A DNA stretch of 24,015 nucleotides from an uncultured Rikenellaceae bacterium (GTDB lineage: Bacteria > Bacteroidota > Bacteroidia > Bacteroidales > Rikenellaceae). Position 1 is the stretch's first letter, and each line of letters begins with the position of its first letter. The notes under the pieces were generated by a model. It was not told where the DNA came from. It was given only the letters and a program-made list of their open reading frames with translations, and ran no database searches. This document shows, piece after piece, positions 1-6,409 of this stretch. The DNA is taken from NCBI GenBank assembly GCA_947054185.1, contig CAMRVW010000012.1, forward strand, positions 1 to 24,015. The letters are read 5' to 3'. The translations under genes and the position numbers were made by a program.

Positions 1-1
1 A

Positions 2-127
2 CGCTGGAGCGACAACAGCTGTGACACCGTCAAGGGATATTTTGATGGATATTTTTGCAGGAAACAGCTGTGGGTTAACGGCAAGGAGTATCCGAATGAT
101 GTGAATGACATTGTGTTTGTCAAATAG
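2..127 (+). CDS. C-terminal end of an unidentified protein (partial)
   Basis: An open frame runs in from the left edge and ends at a TAG at 125-127. It gives about 41 residues ending in DVNDIVFVK. The fragment is rich in aromatic residues and Asp/Asn and has two Cys. It has no transmembrane segment and no motif I recognise, so I assign no function. The composition would fit the end of an exported or surface protein, but that is a guess. A GC-rich hairpin follows 22 bases after the stop. Confidence 0.55.
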   Translation, partial: RWSDNSCDTVKGYFDGYFCRKQLWVNGKEYPNDVNDIVFVK

Positions 128-149
128 GTTTTGCAGCGTTTGAGCCGTT

Positions 150-177
150 GGCGGCCGTCGTCAAAAGGGCGGCCGCC
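150..177 (+). terminator. GC-rich hairpin, possible weak terminator
   Basis: GGCGGCCG (150-157) pairs perfectly with CGGCCGCC (170-177) around a 12-base loop. It lies just after the stop of the partial upstream gene. No T-run follows, so intrinsic termination is uncertain; it may only stabilise the mRNA 3' end. Confidence 0.35.
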
Positions 178-274
178 TATGGCTTTCGACATGTTTCGGG
201 CAGGCGTGGGTGTCTGTCCGTATTTTTTTTATAATTTTGAAAAAAATGTCAGACATGAAGAGTTTGGAATCAAA

Positions 275-308
275 TTTGCAAGAGTGTTTGTAACATTCTT
301 TATGTTTA
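275..308 (+). promoter_or_regulatory. Possible Bacteroidota-type promoter for the YtxH operon
   Basis: TTTG at 275-278 is followed after 22 bases by TATGTTTA at 301-308, a 7-of-8 match to TAnnTTTG. The spacer is one base longer than the usual 19-21. It would start a transcript shortly before the ATG at 329. Confidence 0.35.
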
Positions 309-328
309 ATTATTTAAAATTATTAGTT

Positions 329-670
329 ATGAGCACAAAAGGTAATTTTTTCGCATTTTTGGGCGGTGCTGCCGCCGGAGCTGTCGTGGCATTGTTGTTT
401 GCACCTGACAAAGGGGAAGAGACTCGCAAAAAGATAGGCAAGGCCGTTGCCGATGGAAAAGACCGTGCACAGGAGCTTTATCAGACAGGAAAGAAAAAGT
501 TTCAGGAGTCGTATGAGCAGGGCCGTGAAAAGGTGACCGAGACCTATCGCAAGGGTCGCGAGCGTATCTCTGACGCCATATCACAGGGCCGCGAGATGGC
601 CGATGAAGAGTTGGAGGCATTGCGCGACAATACCGACAGGGAAAACAGAATGAGAGACAAAAAAGAGTAA
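329..670 (+). CDS. YtxH-domain membrane-anchored protein
   Basis: The product has 113 residues. A hydrophobic N-terminal segment (about residues 7-29, FFAFLGGAAAGAVVALLFAP) is followed at once by the PDKGEETRKKI motif typical of YtxH/GvpP-like proteins. The rest is a highly charged helix with repeated Lys/Arg/Glu/Gln heptad-like stretches (QGREK, KGRER, QGREM), probably a coiled coil. Family members are small envelope proteins, often stress-linked, and are usually of unknown exact role. I chose the ATG at 329 because the anchor motif begins right after it. The frame is open upstream to 131, but that stretch has no family resemblance. It is the first gene of a tight operon: the next gene starts 3 bases after its stop. 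Confidence 0.8.
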   Translation: MSTKGNFFAFLGGAAAGAVVALLFAPDKGEETRKKIGKAVADGKDRAQELYQTGKKKFQESYEQGREKVTETYRKGRERISDAISQGREMADEELEALRDNTDRENRMRDKKE

Positions 671-673
671 GTC

Positions 674-1033
674 ATGGCTGAAGAGAAACTCAACGACAGG
701 ATAACAGAAGACCTTAAACAATATGTCAATCTGCATGTGGACTCTGCCAAGCTGGCGATGGTCGAGGGGCTGTCGTCGGTGGCAGGAGGGGCTATTGTGT
801 TGGTGATATGCCTGTTTCTTGCGCTGTTGACCATGATGCTCTTCTCGGGCGTATTGCTCTATTTGCTCGACATGTGGCTCGACTCTTGGGTGTGGTCGGC
901 GGTGATACTCGCTTTTGCGTACATGATTGCCGGTCTGCTGATATTGAAAAATCCCGGTCCGTTCAGAAACAGAATGGTGCGTGTGTTCGCACCCATGTTC
1001 TTCGACCGTAAAGACGATGACGATGATGAGTAA
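674..1033 (+). CDS. Phage-holin-family (holin superfamily III-like) membrane protein
   Basis: The product has 119 residues. An amphipathic N-terminus (EDLKQYVNLHVDSAKLAMVE) is followed by two long hydrophobic segments (about 36-65 and 72-91), then a basic stretch and an acidic DDDDDE tail. This is the architecture of the 'phage holin family protein' group common in Bacteroidota chromosomes next to YtxH genes. Despite the name, such proteins are generally chromosomal envelope proteins and nothing here suggests a prophage. The gene lies 3 bases after the YtxH gene, and its stop overlaps the start of the next gene. This implies joint expression and perhaps a joint membrane complex. Confidence 0.75.
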   Translation: MAEEKLNDRITEDLKQYVNLHVDSAKLAMVEGLSSVAGGAIVLVICLFLALLTMMLFSGVLLYLLDMWLDSWVWSAVILAFAYMIAGLLILKNPGPFRNRMVRVFAPMFFDRKDDDDDE

Positions 1034-1280
1034 GCAGGTGAAATATCGCGACCTCCGCACTATGGAGGAGTTGAAAAGGGCGCGCAGGAAATTGCGTATA
1101 ATGCAGAATGTCAATGAGTCTTATCTCAGAGAAGACCTCGAAGAGCTTAAATACAGGCTCTCTCCATCGGTCATCTTCGGGCAGGCCAAAGACAAGCTGA
1201 TACATTCGGGTTCGCTTTTTACAAAGATATTTGCAGGCATACGAATGTTTGTCGCGTTGAAAAACAGGTCGCGCAGATGA
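1026..1280 (+). CDS. Small conserved-type basic protein, third gene of the YtxH/holin operon
   Basis: The product has 84 residues, is strongly basic, and has a central charged helix (ELKRARRKLRIMQNVNESYL) and a C-terminus ending in KNRSRR. I recognise no catalytic motif or transmembrane segment; residues 64-79 (SLFTKIFAGIRMFVAL) are amphipathic and could touch the membrane. The frame is open from 981, but the ATG at 1026 (or 1023) overlaps the stop of the preceding gene, the usual arrangement for translational coupling, so I start it there. It is followed by a strong terminator. The position suggests a partner of the two membrane proteins; its function is unknown. Confidence 0.7.
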   Translation: MSKQVKYRDLRTMEELKRARRKLRIMQNVNESYLREDLEELKYRLSPSVIFGQAKDKLIHSGSLFTKIFAGIRMFVALKNRSRR

Positions 1281-1292
1281 ACGGGAGTGTTT

Positions 1293-1328
1293 AAAGCGGC
1301 ATCTTCATTGTGGAGATGCCGCTTTTTT
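1293..1328 (+). terminator. Intrinsic terminator of the YtxH/holin operon
   Basis: AAAGCGGCATCT (1293-1304) pairs perfectly with AGATGCCGCTTT (1314-1325), with a 9-base loop and a run of six T at 1323-1328. It lies 13 bases after the last stop of the operon. Confidence 0.92.
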
Positions 1329-1467
1329 GTTGCCTATAAATTCTTTTTGGCTCACCTTAGATACTCCGCCTCGGTCAACCAAATAAGTATTTGCTTGCCT
1401 CTCGGCCTATTCGTATCGTTGACCTCTCGGTTTTAAGATACTCACGCTCGGCAGAATCAAACTATCG

Positions 1468-1499
1468 TTTGCTTTTGCCCTCGCTTAATCGTATATTTG
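1468..1499 (+). promoter_or_regulatory. Promoter-like element in repeat half-unit B1
   Basis: TTTG at 1468-1471, a 20-base spacer, then TATATTTG at 1492-1499 match the Bacteroidota consensus TTTG-N19-21-TAnnTTTG exactly. The TTTG is the right arm of the dyad CAAAC-TATC-GTTTG. Confidence 0.6.
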
Positions 1500-1618
1500 G
1501 CTGTTGCCTTAGATACTTCGCCTCGGACAACCAAATAAAATTTGCTTGCCTCTCGGCCTATTCGTATCGTTGACCTCTCGGTTTTAAGATACTCACGCTC
1601 GGCAGAATCAAACTATCG

Positions 1619-1650
1619 TTTGCTTTTGCCCTCGCTTAATCGTATATTTG
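1619..1650 (+). promoter_or_regulatory. Promoter-like element in repeat half-unit B2
   Basis: TTTG at 1619-1622, a 20-base spacer, then TATATTTG at 1643-1650. This is the same arrangement as in the previous copy, 151 bases downstream. Confidence 0.6.
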
Positions 1651-1769
1651 GCTGTTGCCTTAGATACTTCGCCTCGGACAACCAAATAAAATTTGCTTGC
1701 CTCTCGGCTTAATCGTATCTTTAACCTGTCGGTTTTAAGATACTCACGCTCGGCAGAATCAAACTATCG

Positions 1770-1802
1770 TTTGCTTTTGCTCTCGGCTTAATCGTATCTT
1801 TG
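1770..1802 (+). promoter_or_regulatory. Promoter-like element in repeat half-unit B3, nearest to the EEP lipoprotein gene
   Basis: TTTG at 1770-1773, a 21-base spacer, then TATCTTTG at 1795-1802, an exact consensus match. Transcription from it would give a leader of roughly 110 bases before the ATG at 1923. It is the most likely promoter for that gene. Confidence 0.65.
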
Positions 1803-1922
1803 CCGTGCCGATCGGCGCGTGTGTGGCGGTGTGCGGTCGGTTCTGCTTGTGCTGATTGCCTTTATGACGGCTGTCGGCACAAGGTGTTGCGATGTGATTG
1901 TTTGACTTATTAATATAGTGCA

Positions 1923-2954
1923 ATGAGAAGATTTCTTTTGGTTGCCGTTGCCGTGATGGCGTTTGTTGCCGTGTCATGCAATGGCGGAGGGCGCACCTTG
2001 AAGGTGATGCAGTTTAATGTATGGCAGGAGGGGAGCGTGATAGCGGGCGGCTTCGAGGCCATGGCCGACGAGATTGTGCGCGCAGATGCCGATTTCGTGA
2101 CCCTGAGCGAGGTGCGCAACTATGGCGGCACACGCTTTTGTGACCGCATAGTGGCGGCGTTGGCGGCGCGCGGCCACAAATACCACTCGTTTTACTCTTA
2201 CGACTCGGGTCTGCTGAGCCGTTATCCCATCATAGACAGCGCCACCGTTTTCCCGCACCACAACGACCACGGCACCATATATAAGTTGGTGGCCGACGTC
2301 GAGGGCAGAGAGGTGGCCGTATATACCGCGCATCTCGATTACCTCAACTGCGCATATTACGACGCGCGTGGTTATGACGGCAGCTCATGGGCGCGCAAGA
2401 GTCCTGTTACCGATGTCGATACGTTGCTTGAGCTTAACCGCCGTTCGTTGCGTGACGACGCCATACGCAACTTCATAGCCGACTCACGGGGCGAGATAGA
2501 GAAAGGACGCATCGTCTTCATGGGCGGCGACCTTAACGAACCGTCGCACCTCGACTGGACCGACGCCACCAAAGAGATGCGTGACCATCAGGGCATGGTG
2601 GTGAGGTGGGATGTCACCTCGTTGCTCGACAGTGCCGGATTCGTCGACTGCTATCGTCAAATATTCCCCGACCCTGTGACCCATCCCGGCTTTACATTTC
2701 CGGCAGACTCTCCGGGTGCCGAGGTGAGCCGTCTGACATGGGCACCCCTTGCCGACGAGCGCGAGAGGATAGATTATATCTTCTATCATCCTGCCGAGGG
2801 GCTGACGCTCGACGAGGTCACCATAATAGGTCCGCGCGGCGACATACTCAGAAACGAACGTGTGGTCGAGCAGACACCCGACCCCATAATAGAACCGCTC
2901 GGTGTATGGCCGACAGACCATAAGGCGCTGCTTGCCGTTTTCACTTTGAAATAG
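1923..2954 (+). CDS. Endonuclease/exonuclease/phosphatase (EEP) family lipoprotein
   Basis: The product has 343 residues. A lipoprotein signal peptide (MRRFLLVAVAVMAFVAVSC, Cys19 as acylation site) is followed by an EEP fold. The metal and catalytic positions of the family are visible: Asn32 in MQFNVW, Glu63 in LSEV, His137 in TAHLDY, Asp203/Asn205 in GGDLNEP, Asp284 in RIDYIF and Asp332-His333 near the C-terminus (TDHKALL). The family cleaves phosphodiester or phosphate-ester bonds in nucleic acids, phosphoinositides, sphingomyelin and similar substrates; the substrate here cannot be read from sequence. It should act in the periplasm or at the cell surface. It is a single gene, preceded by the promoter-like repeat array and followed by a terminator. 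Confidence 0.88.
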   Translation: MRRFLLVAVAVMAFVAVSCNGGGRTLKVMQFNVWQEGSVIAGGFEAMADEIVRADADFVTLSEVRNYGGTRFCDRIVAALAARGHKYHSFYSYDSGLLSRYPIIDSATVFPHHNDHGTIYKLVADVEGREVAVYTAHLDYLNCAYYDARGYDGSSWARKSPVTDVDTLLELNRRSLRDDAIRNFIADSRGEIEKGRIVFMGGDLNEPSHLDWTDATKEMRDHQGMVVRWDVTSLLDSAGFVDCYRQIFPDPVTHPGFTFPADSPGAEVSRLTWAPLADERERIDYIFYHPAEGLTLDEVTIIGPRGDILRNERVVEQTPDPIIEPLGVWPTDHKALLAVFTLK

Positions 2955-2973
2955 TGTGATACATAGGTAAATC

Positions 2974-3008
2974 AAACCCTGTACAGTGAACTGCACAGGG
3001 TTTTTTGT
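2974..3008 (+). terminator. Terminator hairpin, module copy 1
   Basis: AAACCCTGTACAG (2974-2986) pairs with CTGCACAGGGTTT (2991-3003), one mismatch, loop TGAA, then TTTTTTGTTT. It lies 20 bases after the EEP lipoprotein gene and is its likely terminator. Confidence 0.88.
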
Positions 3009-3110
3009 TTTGTCTCTATTGGTGTGTCGCGAGCTTGGGGCTTGGTCGGTACCGCTGTTTTCCATAACCGGCGGGCGGTTGCGTTACGGCGCGGATGAGG
3101 CATATAAATC

Positions 3111-3149
3111 AAACCCTGTGCGGAAGCTCTCTGCACAGGGTTTTTGTCT
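3111..3149. terminator. Terminator hairpin, module copy 2
   Basis: AAACCCTGTGC (3111-3121) pairs perfectly with GCACAGGGTTT (3133-3143), with an 11-base loop and TTTTTG after it. On the other strand the stem is followed by TTTGATTTATATG, so it could act in both directions. Confidence 0.75.
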
Positions 3150-3285
3150 TTATGGTGCGGGGCGGCTGTTTGTCGGGAAGGAATATTGCGAGCTTGGAGT
3201 TTGGTCGGTACCGCTGTTTCCCATAATGGACGGTCAGGTGCTGTGGCGTATATGGGCGTTGCGGCGCGGATGAGGCATATAAATC

Positions 3286-3327
3286 AAACCCTGTGCCGAT
3301 CAGGTTATGCACAGGGTTTTTTGTTTT
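3286..3327. terminator. Terminator hairpin, module copy 3
   Basis: AAACCCTGTGC (3286-3296) pairs perfectly with GCACAGGGTTT (3309-3319), with a 12-base loop and TTTTTTGTTTTG after it on the plus strand. On the minus strand, TTTGATTTATATG follows the stem. It is the first hairpin met by transcription leaving the minus-strand aminotransferase gene. Confidence 0.8.
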
Positions 3328-3380
3328 GTCGCGGGTTGAGGCGCCGCGGGCTTGGGGCTGTTGTTTCCCATTATGGGCGG

Positions 3381-4574
3381 TCACATCTCTATGTCGGCGG
3401 CGGCGCTCTTTATTATGCTGCATATCTCCTCTATCTGCTGCTCGGTGACGGTCAGGGGCGGCGCCACGCGCATGGCGGTGGGACAGAAGAGGAAGCTCTC
3501 GGTTATGAGTCCGCGTTCGACGCAGGCGGCAACCACCCTTTCGCGCAAAGCCTCGGTGTGGAAGTCGAGGGCTATCATAAGGCCTGTGCTCCGTATCTCT
3601 TTGAGCCCCGGCAGTCCTGAGAGCAACCGGCAGAAGAGCTGCTCTTTGGCCGGTATGGACGACATGAGCCCGTGGCGCTCGATATATTGCAGGGCGGCAA
3701 GTCCGGCGGCACAACAGACGGGATGGCCTCCGAAGGTGGTGATGTGGCCGAGCACGGGGTCGAAGGTGAGGCACTGCATCAGCTCATACGAGGCCATGAA
3801 CCCTCCCAACGGCATGCCTCCGCCCATCGCCTTGGCCATGCATATGATGTCGGGAGCCACACCGTAACGCTCCCAGGCGAAGAGTGTGCCGGTGCGTCCG
3901 AAGCCGCTCTGTATCTCGTCGAATATCAACAGGGTGCCCGTTTGGTCGCACTTTTTGCGCAGGGCGGCAAGAAACCCGGGTGTCGATGCGTAATAGCCGC
4001 CCTCGCCTTGTATCGGCTCTATTAGCACGGCGGCGGTGCGCTCGGTTATCAGCTCTAAAGAGGCTGTGTCGTTGAAGGTCAGTTCTCTGACATCGGGCAG
4101 CAGGGGACGGAACGACGATTTGAAATACTCGCTGCCCATCATCGACAGAGCGCCGTGGGTGGAGCCGTGATAGGCGTTCCTGAACGAGGCCAGCTCCGTG
4201 CGACCCGTGTGTCGTTTGGCTAATTTGAGAGCCCCCTCTATGGCTTCGCTGCCCGAGTTGACGTAATAGAGGCAGTCGAGGGCCGGCGGGGTGTGGCGCG
4301 ATATGGCCATGGCGAAATCGACTTCGGGGCTCTGTATCATCTCGCCATAGACCATGATGTGCATATAGCTTCGGGCCTGACGGCTGACGGCCTCGACCAC
4401 ATCGGGGTTGCAGTGGCCCACGTTGCTTACCGACACGCCCGATATCAGGTCTATGTAACGTTTGCCATCGGGCGTATATACGTATATGTCTTCGGCACGT
4501 GCCACCTCTATCGACATTGGCATGGGCGATGTTTGTGCCACGTGGCGCAGAAATTGCTTTTTCAGTCTTTCCAT
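3381..4574 (-). CDS. Class III PLP-dependent aminotransferase (ornithine/4-aminobutyrate type)
   Basis: The product has 397 residues and full fold-type I class III features: the NSGSEAIEGALKLAK phosphate-binding segment, the AYHGSTHGALS region, IEPIQGEGG, FDEIQSGFGRTG with the cofactor-binding Asp, and Lys in CMAKAMGGGMPLG as the Schiff-base residue. It closely resembles a Bacteroidota group usually annotated only as 'aspartate aminotransferase family'. The amino donor and keto acceptor are unknown. A role as the ornithine-pathway ArgD is possible but not supported by context. It is the last gene of the minus-strand operon, 63 bases after rsgA. It ends against the triplicated terminator region. 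Confidence 0.88.
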   Translation of the reverse strand: MERLKKQFLRHVAQTSPMPMSIEVARAEDIYVYTPDGKRYIDLISGVSVSNVGHCNPDVVEAVSRQARSYMHIMVYGEMIQSPEVDFAMAISRHTPPALDCLYYVNSGSEAIEGALKLAKRHTGRTELASFRNAYHGSTHGALSMMGSEYFKSSFRPLLPDVRELTFNDTASLELITERTAAVLIEPIQGEGGYYASTPGFLAALRKKCDQTGTLLIFDEIQSGFGRTGTLFAWERYGVAPDIICMAKAMGGGMPLGGFMASYELMQCLTFDPVLGHITTFGGHPVCCAAGLAALQYIERHGLMSSIPAKEQLFCRLLSGLPGLKEIRSTGLMIALDFHTEALRERVVAACVERGLITESFLFCPTAMRVAPPLTVTEQQIEEICSIIKSAAADIEM

Positions 4575-4637
4575 AGGTGCGGTTTTTGGTGGTATCTAGG
4601 TGCCCTGATTGTCGGGCTGCGGTGCATGGCCCGGCGG

Positions 4638-5627
4638 TCACACCCTGTATTTCTCGTCTTTCTCTATCATTTTGAGATAGCTCGTGTAACGCTCTTGTGA
4701 GAGTCTGCCATCCTCTATGGCGGCCTTGACGGCGCATCCCGGCTCGTGGGTGTGTGTGCAGTTGTTGAAGCGGCATTCGTGGCTCAGGGCGAAGAGGTCG
4801 GGCATGTAACGGCCCACCTCCTCGGGGCGTATGTCTATAAGGCCGAAGCCCTTGATGCCCGGGGTGTCTATGATGTAACCGCCGCCGGGCAGCTTGAACA
4901 TCTCTGAGAATGTGGTGGTGTGGCGCCCTTTGAAGTGCGATGACGATATGTCGCCCACACGCGCGTTGACATGGGGGGCAATGGCGTTGATGAGGGTCGA
5001 TTTGCCAACTCCCGAGTTGCCGGCAAAGAGCGACACACCCTCTGATGCCAGCTCCTTTATGCGGTCGGTGCCCTTGCCGGTGAGGCCCGAGCACTCGATG
5101 ACCTCGTAACCCGCCGCCCGATAGGTGGCCGCAAAGCGGTCTATGAACTGGCGGAACACTTCGCCCTCGAAAAGGTCGCATTTGGTGAGCACTATCACCA
5201 CGGGCACGTTATACATCTGTGCCGTCACCAGGAAGCGGTCGAGAAATTCGGGGCTTACCGGCGGAAAGTCGAGTGTGGTTACCAAAAAGAGGTGGTCTAT
5301 GTTGGAGGCGATGATGTGGGCCTCTTTCGACAGGTTGGTCGAACGCCGAATGATGTAATTGCGGCGCGGCTCCAGGGCGGTTATCACTCCACGGGGGGCG
5401 CTCCTGAAACAATCGTCGGCCGGCGCGCTGTCGGCCTCGTCGTTGTCGGCAAGGTCGCCTGTGGATGCCTCGGGAGAGAAGACGACGTTGTCGCCCACGG
5501 TCAGCGGGTTGGTGGTGCGTACGCCGGCAAGACGCAGACGGCCTCTGAGACGACACCTCCAGATGCCTCCCTGCTCGTCTTCGATGTTATACCAGCTGCC
5601 GGTGCTCTTGACGACAATGCCTCTCAT
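4638..5627 (-). CDS. rsgA: Ribosome small-subunit-dependent GTPase A (RsgA)
   Basis: The product has 329 residues, near the family length. After an N-terminal OB-fold (about 1-50) comes the circularly permuted GTPase that defines this family: G4 (TKCD, 148-151) precedes G1 (GNSGVGKST, 203-211) and G3 (DTPG, 254-257). The C-terminal zinc site C-X4-C-X-H-X5-C is present as Cys285, Cys290, His292 and Cys298. RsgA is a late 30S maturation factor that releases itself after GTP hydrolysis. An acidic Ser/Ala/Asp-rich insert (about 52-76) lies between OB-fold and GTPase. The start shares one base with the stop of the upstream CvpA gene (TGATG), implying translational coupling. Confidence 0.97.
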   Translation of the reverse strand: MRGIVVKSTGSWYNIEDEQGGIWRCRLRGRLRLAGVRTTNPLTVGDNVVFSPEASTGDLADNDEADSAPADDCFRSAPRGVITALEPRRNYIIRRSTNLSKEAHIIASNIDHLFLVTTLDFPPVSPEFLDRFLVTAQMYNVPVVIVLTKCDLFEGEVFRQFIDRFAATYRAAGYEVIECSGLTGKGTDRIKELASEGVSLFAGNSGVGKSTLINAIAPHVNARVGDISSSHFKGRHTTTFSEMFKLPGGGYIIDTPGIKGFGLIDIRPEEVGRYMPDLFALSHECRFNNCTHTHEPGCAVKAAIEDGRLSQERYTSYLKMIEKDEKYRV

Positions 5628-6406
5628 CAGTCTAACAATATGTCCATTATGCGTGAGAATTTGCTCTCTTGCCCCTCTTGCCCTTCATTGGCCTGCGCGG
5701 ATGCCTTTTCGGTCTTGGCGGAGGGCTCTGCGGGCTTGACGGAAGGTTCGGCGGGTTTGTCGGCAGGCTTGGAGGCGGCGTTGTCGACGGCTGTTCGGGC
5801 GGCACGGCGCTTAAGCTCCTCCATTATGATATCCTCGGCGGAGCGTCCGTTTCTGCCGGATGCTTCCGTGGCCGGGGTGTCGCCGAAGCCTAGCTCGCGT
5901 TCTATGTTGCGGCGTATCTCCTCGGTGACAGAGGGCCCTTTGAAGTCGATGTGGGGAAAGAATGTCTGCGACAGGCGCAAGAGCGACATATATCCCGACG
6001 ACTCTTTGAGCGAGTCGCGCCTGACCCATCCTGCTGTGTTGTTGAGGGCGTTGAAGAGGGCTATGAAGACGGCCAGCACTATAGCCATCTTAAGAAACGA
6101 GGCCACCGCACCGCATATCTTGTTTATGAAGCCCATGCCGGTGAAGTCTATCACACGGCTCACTATGCGGGCTGCAATGCCTATGGCCGTGAGCACCGCC
6201 ACGAAGACCAGAAAGAACGACAGCGTGTAATTGTGCGAGAGCGAGGGCAGCAGCTTTACCGCAATCTCTTGGGCGAAGTTATACGATATGTATGCCGCCG
6301 CAATCACACCTATTATGCCGCACAACTCCAGCACCAGCCCGGCGCGATAGCCCTTGACTATGGCATAGAGAAACAGGACGGCCAATATTATGTCCAATGC
6401 ATTCAT
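5627..6406 (-). CDS. CvpA family inner-membrane protein
   Basis: The product has 259 residues. Four hydrophobic segments (about 4-20, 25-42, 61-80 and 100-120) form the CvpA domain, with the typical MNALDIILAVLFLYAIVKGY opening and the glycine/arginine pattern after the first segment (GYRAGLV). CvpA proteins are named for colicin V production and have been linked to envelope stress tolerance; the molecular role is not settled. After residue 125 the protein continues as a soluble tail of about 135 residues with a low-complexity Lys-Pro-Ala-Glu stretch (about 213-231) and a charged helix near the end. It lies 3 bases after the acyltransferase gene and overlaps rsgA by one base. Confidence 0.88.
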   Translation of the reverse strand: MNALDIILAVLFLYAIVKGYRAGLVLELCGIIGVIAAAYISYNFAQEIAVKLLPSLSHNYTLSFFLVFVAVLTAIGIAARIVSRVIDFTGMGFINKICGAVASFLKMAIVLAVFIALFNALNNTAGWVRRDSLKESSGYMSLLRLSQTFFPHIDFKGPSVTEEIRRNIERELGFGDTPATEASGRNGRSAEDIIMEELKRRAARTAVDNAASKPADKPAEPSVKPAEPSAKTEKASAQANEGQEGQESKFSRIMDILLD

Positions 6407-6409
6407 CGG

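Larger units (their letters stand above)
1359..1813 (+). repeat. Six-unit tandem repeat (three ~151-bp dimers of ~76-bp half-units)
   Basis: AGATACT begins half-units at 1359, 1436, 1511, 1587, 1662 and 1738, so the spacing is 75-77 bp. Half-units alternate between type A (CTCGG, ACAACCAAAT, ATTTGCTTG, CTCGG, CGTATC) and type B (GCTCGGCAGAATC, CAAAC-TATC-GTTTG, CTCG, CGTAT). A+B pairs repeat at 151-152 bp and are nearly identical between copies 1 and 2; the third differs more at its 3' half. Every half-unit contains an inverted repeat and a promoter-like element in the same relative position. It fills most of the 642-base gap between the operon terminator and the lipoprotein gene at 1923. Small open frames inside it are periodic by-products. 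Confidence 0.9.
2971..3380. repeat. Three tandem copies of a terminator-containing intergenic module
   Basis: ATCAAACCCTGT begins the copies at 2971, 3108 and 3283 (spacing 137 and 175 bases). Each copy has a hairpin with arms AAACCCTGTGC/GCACAGGGTTT and a different loop, then T-rich TTTTTTGTTTTGTC or a variant. After it comes a conserved block (GCGAGCTTGG..TTGGTCGGTACCGCTGTTT) from about 3029 and 3188, with a shorter version from about 3346. Copies 1 and 2 end in GCGCGGATGAGGCATATAA. The third runs up to the stop of the convergent aminotransferase gene. It fills the 426-base gap between two convergent genes; I see no coding region in it. Confidence 0.85.

Noticed and set aside
674..1033. Holin as evidence of a prophage
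   Set aside because: No lysin, tail, capsid, integrase or repressor genes lie nearby; the YtxH neighbour marks the chromosomal envelope version of this family.
1391..1573. Small open frame of 60 codons in the repeat array
   Set aside because: It is built entirely from repeat units, its sequence has no protein-like character, and it has no separate start context.
1359..1813. Possible CRISPR array
   Set aside because: The spacing is regular, but the units are similar throughout their length with no unique spacers, and no cas genes lie nearby.
2986..3620. Open frames of 95 and 158 codons on the plus strand
   Set aside because: They begin inside terminator modules and continue over the minus-strand aminotransferase; they repeat the same peptide because the DNA repeats.
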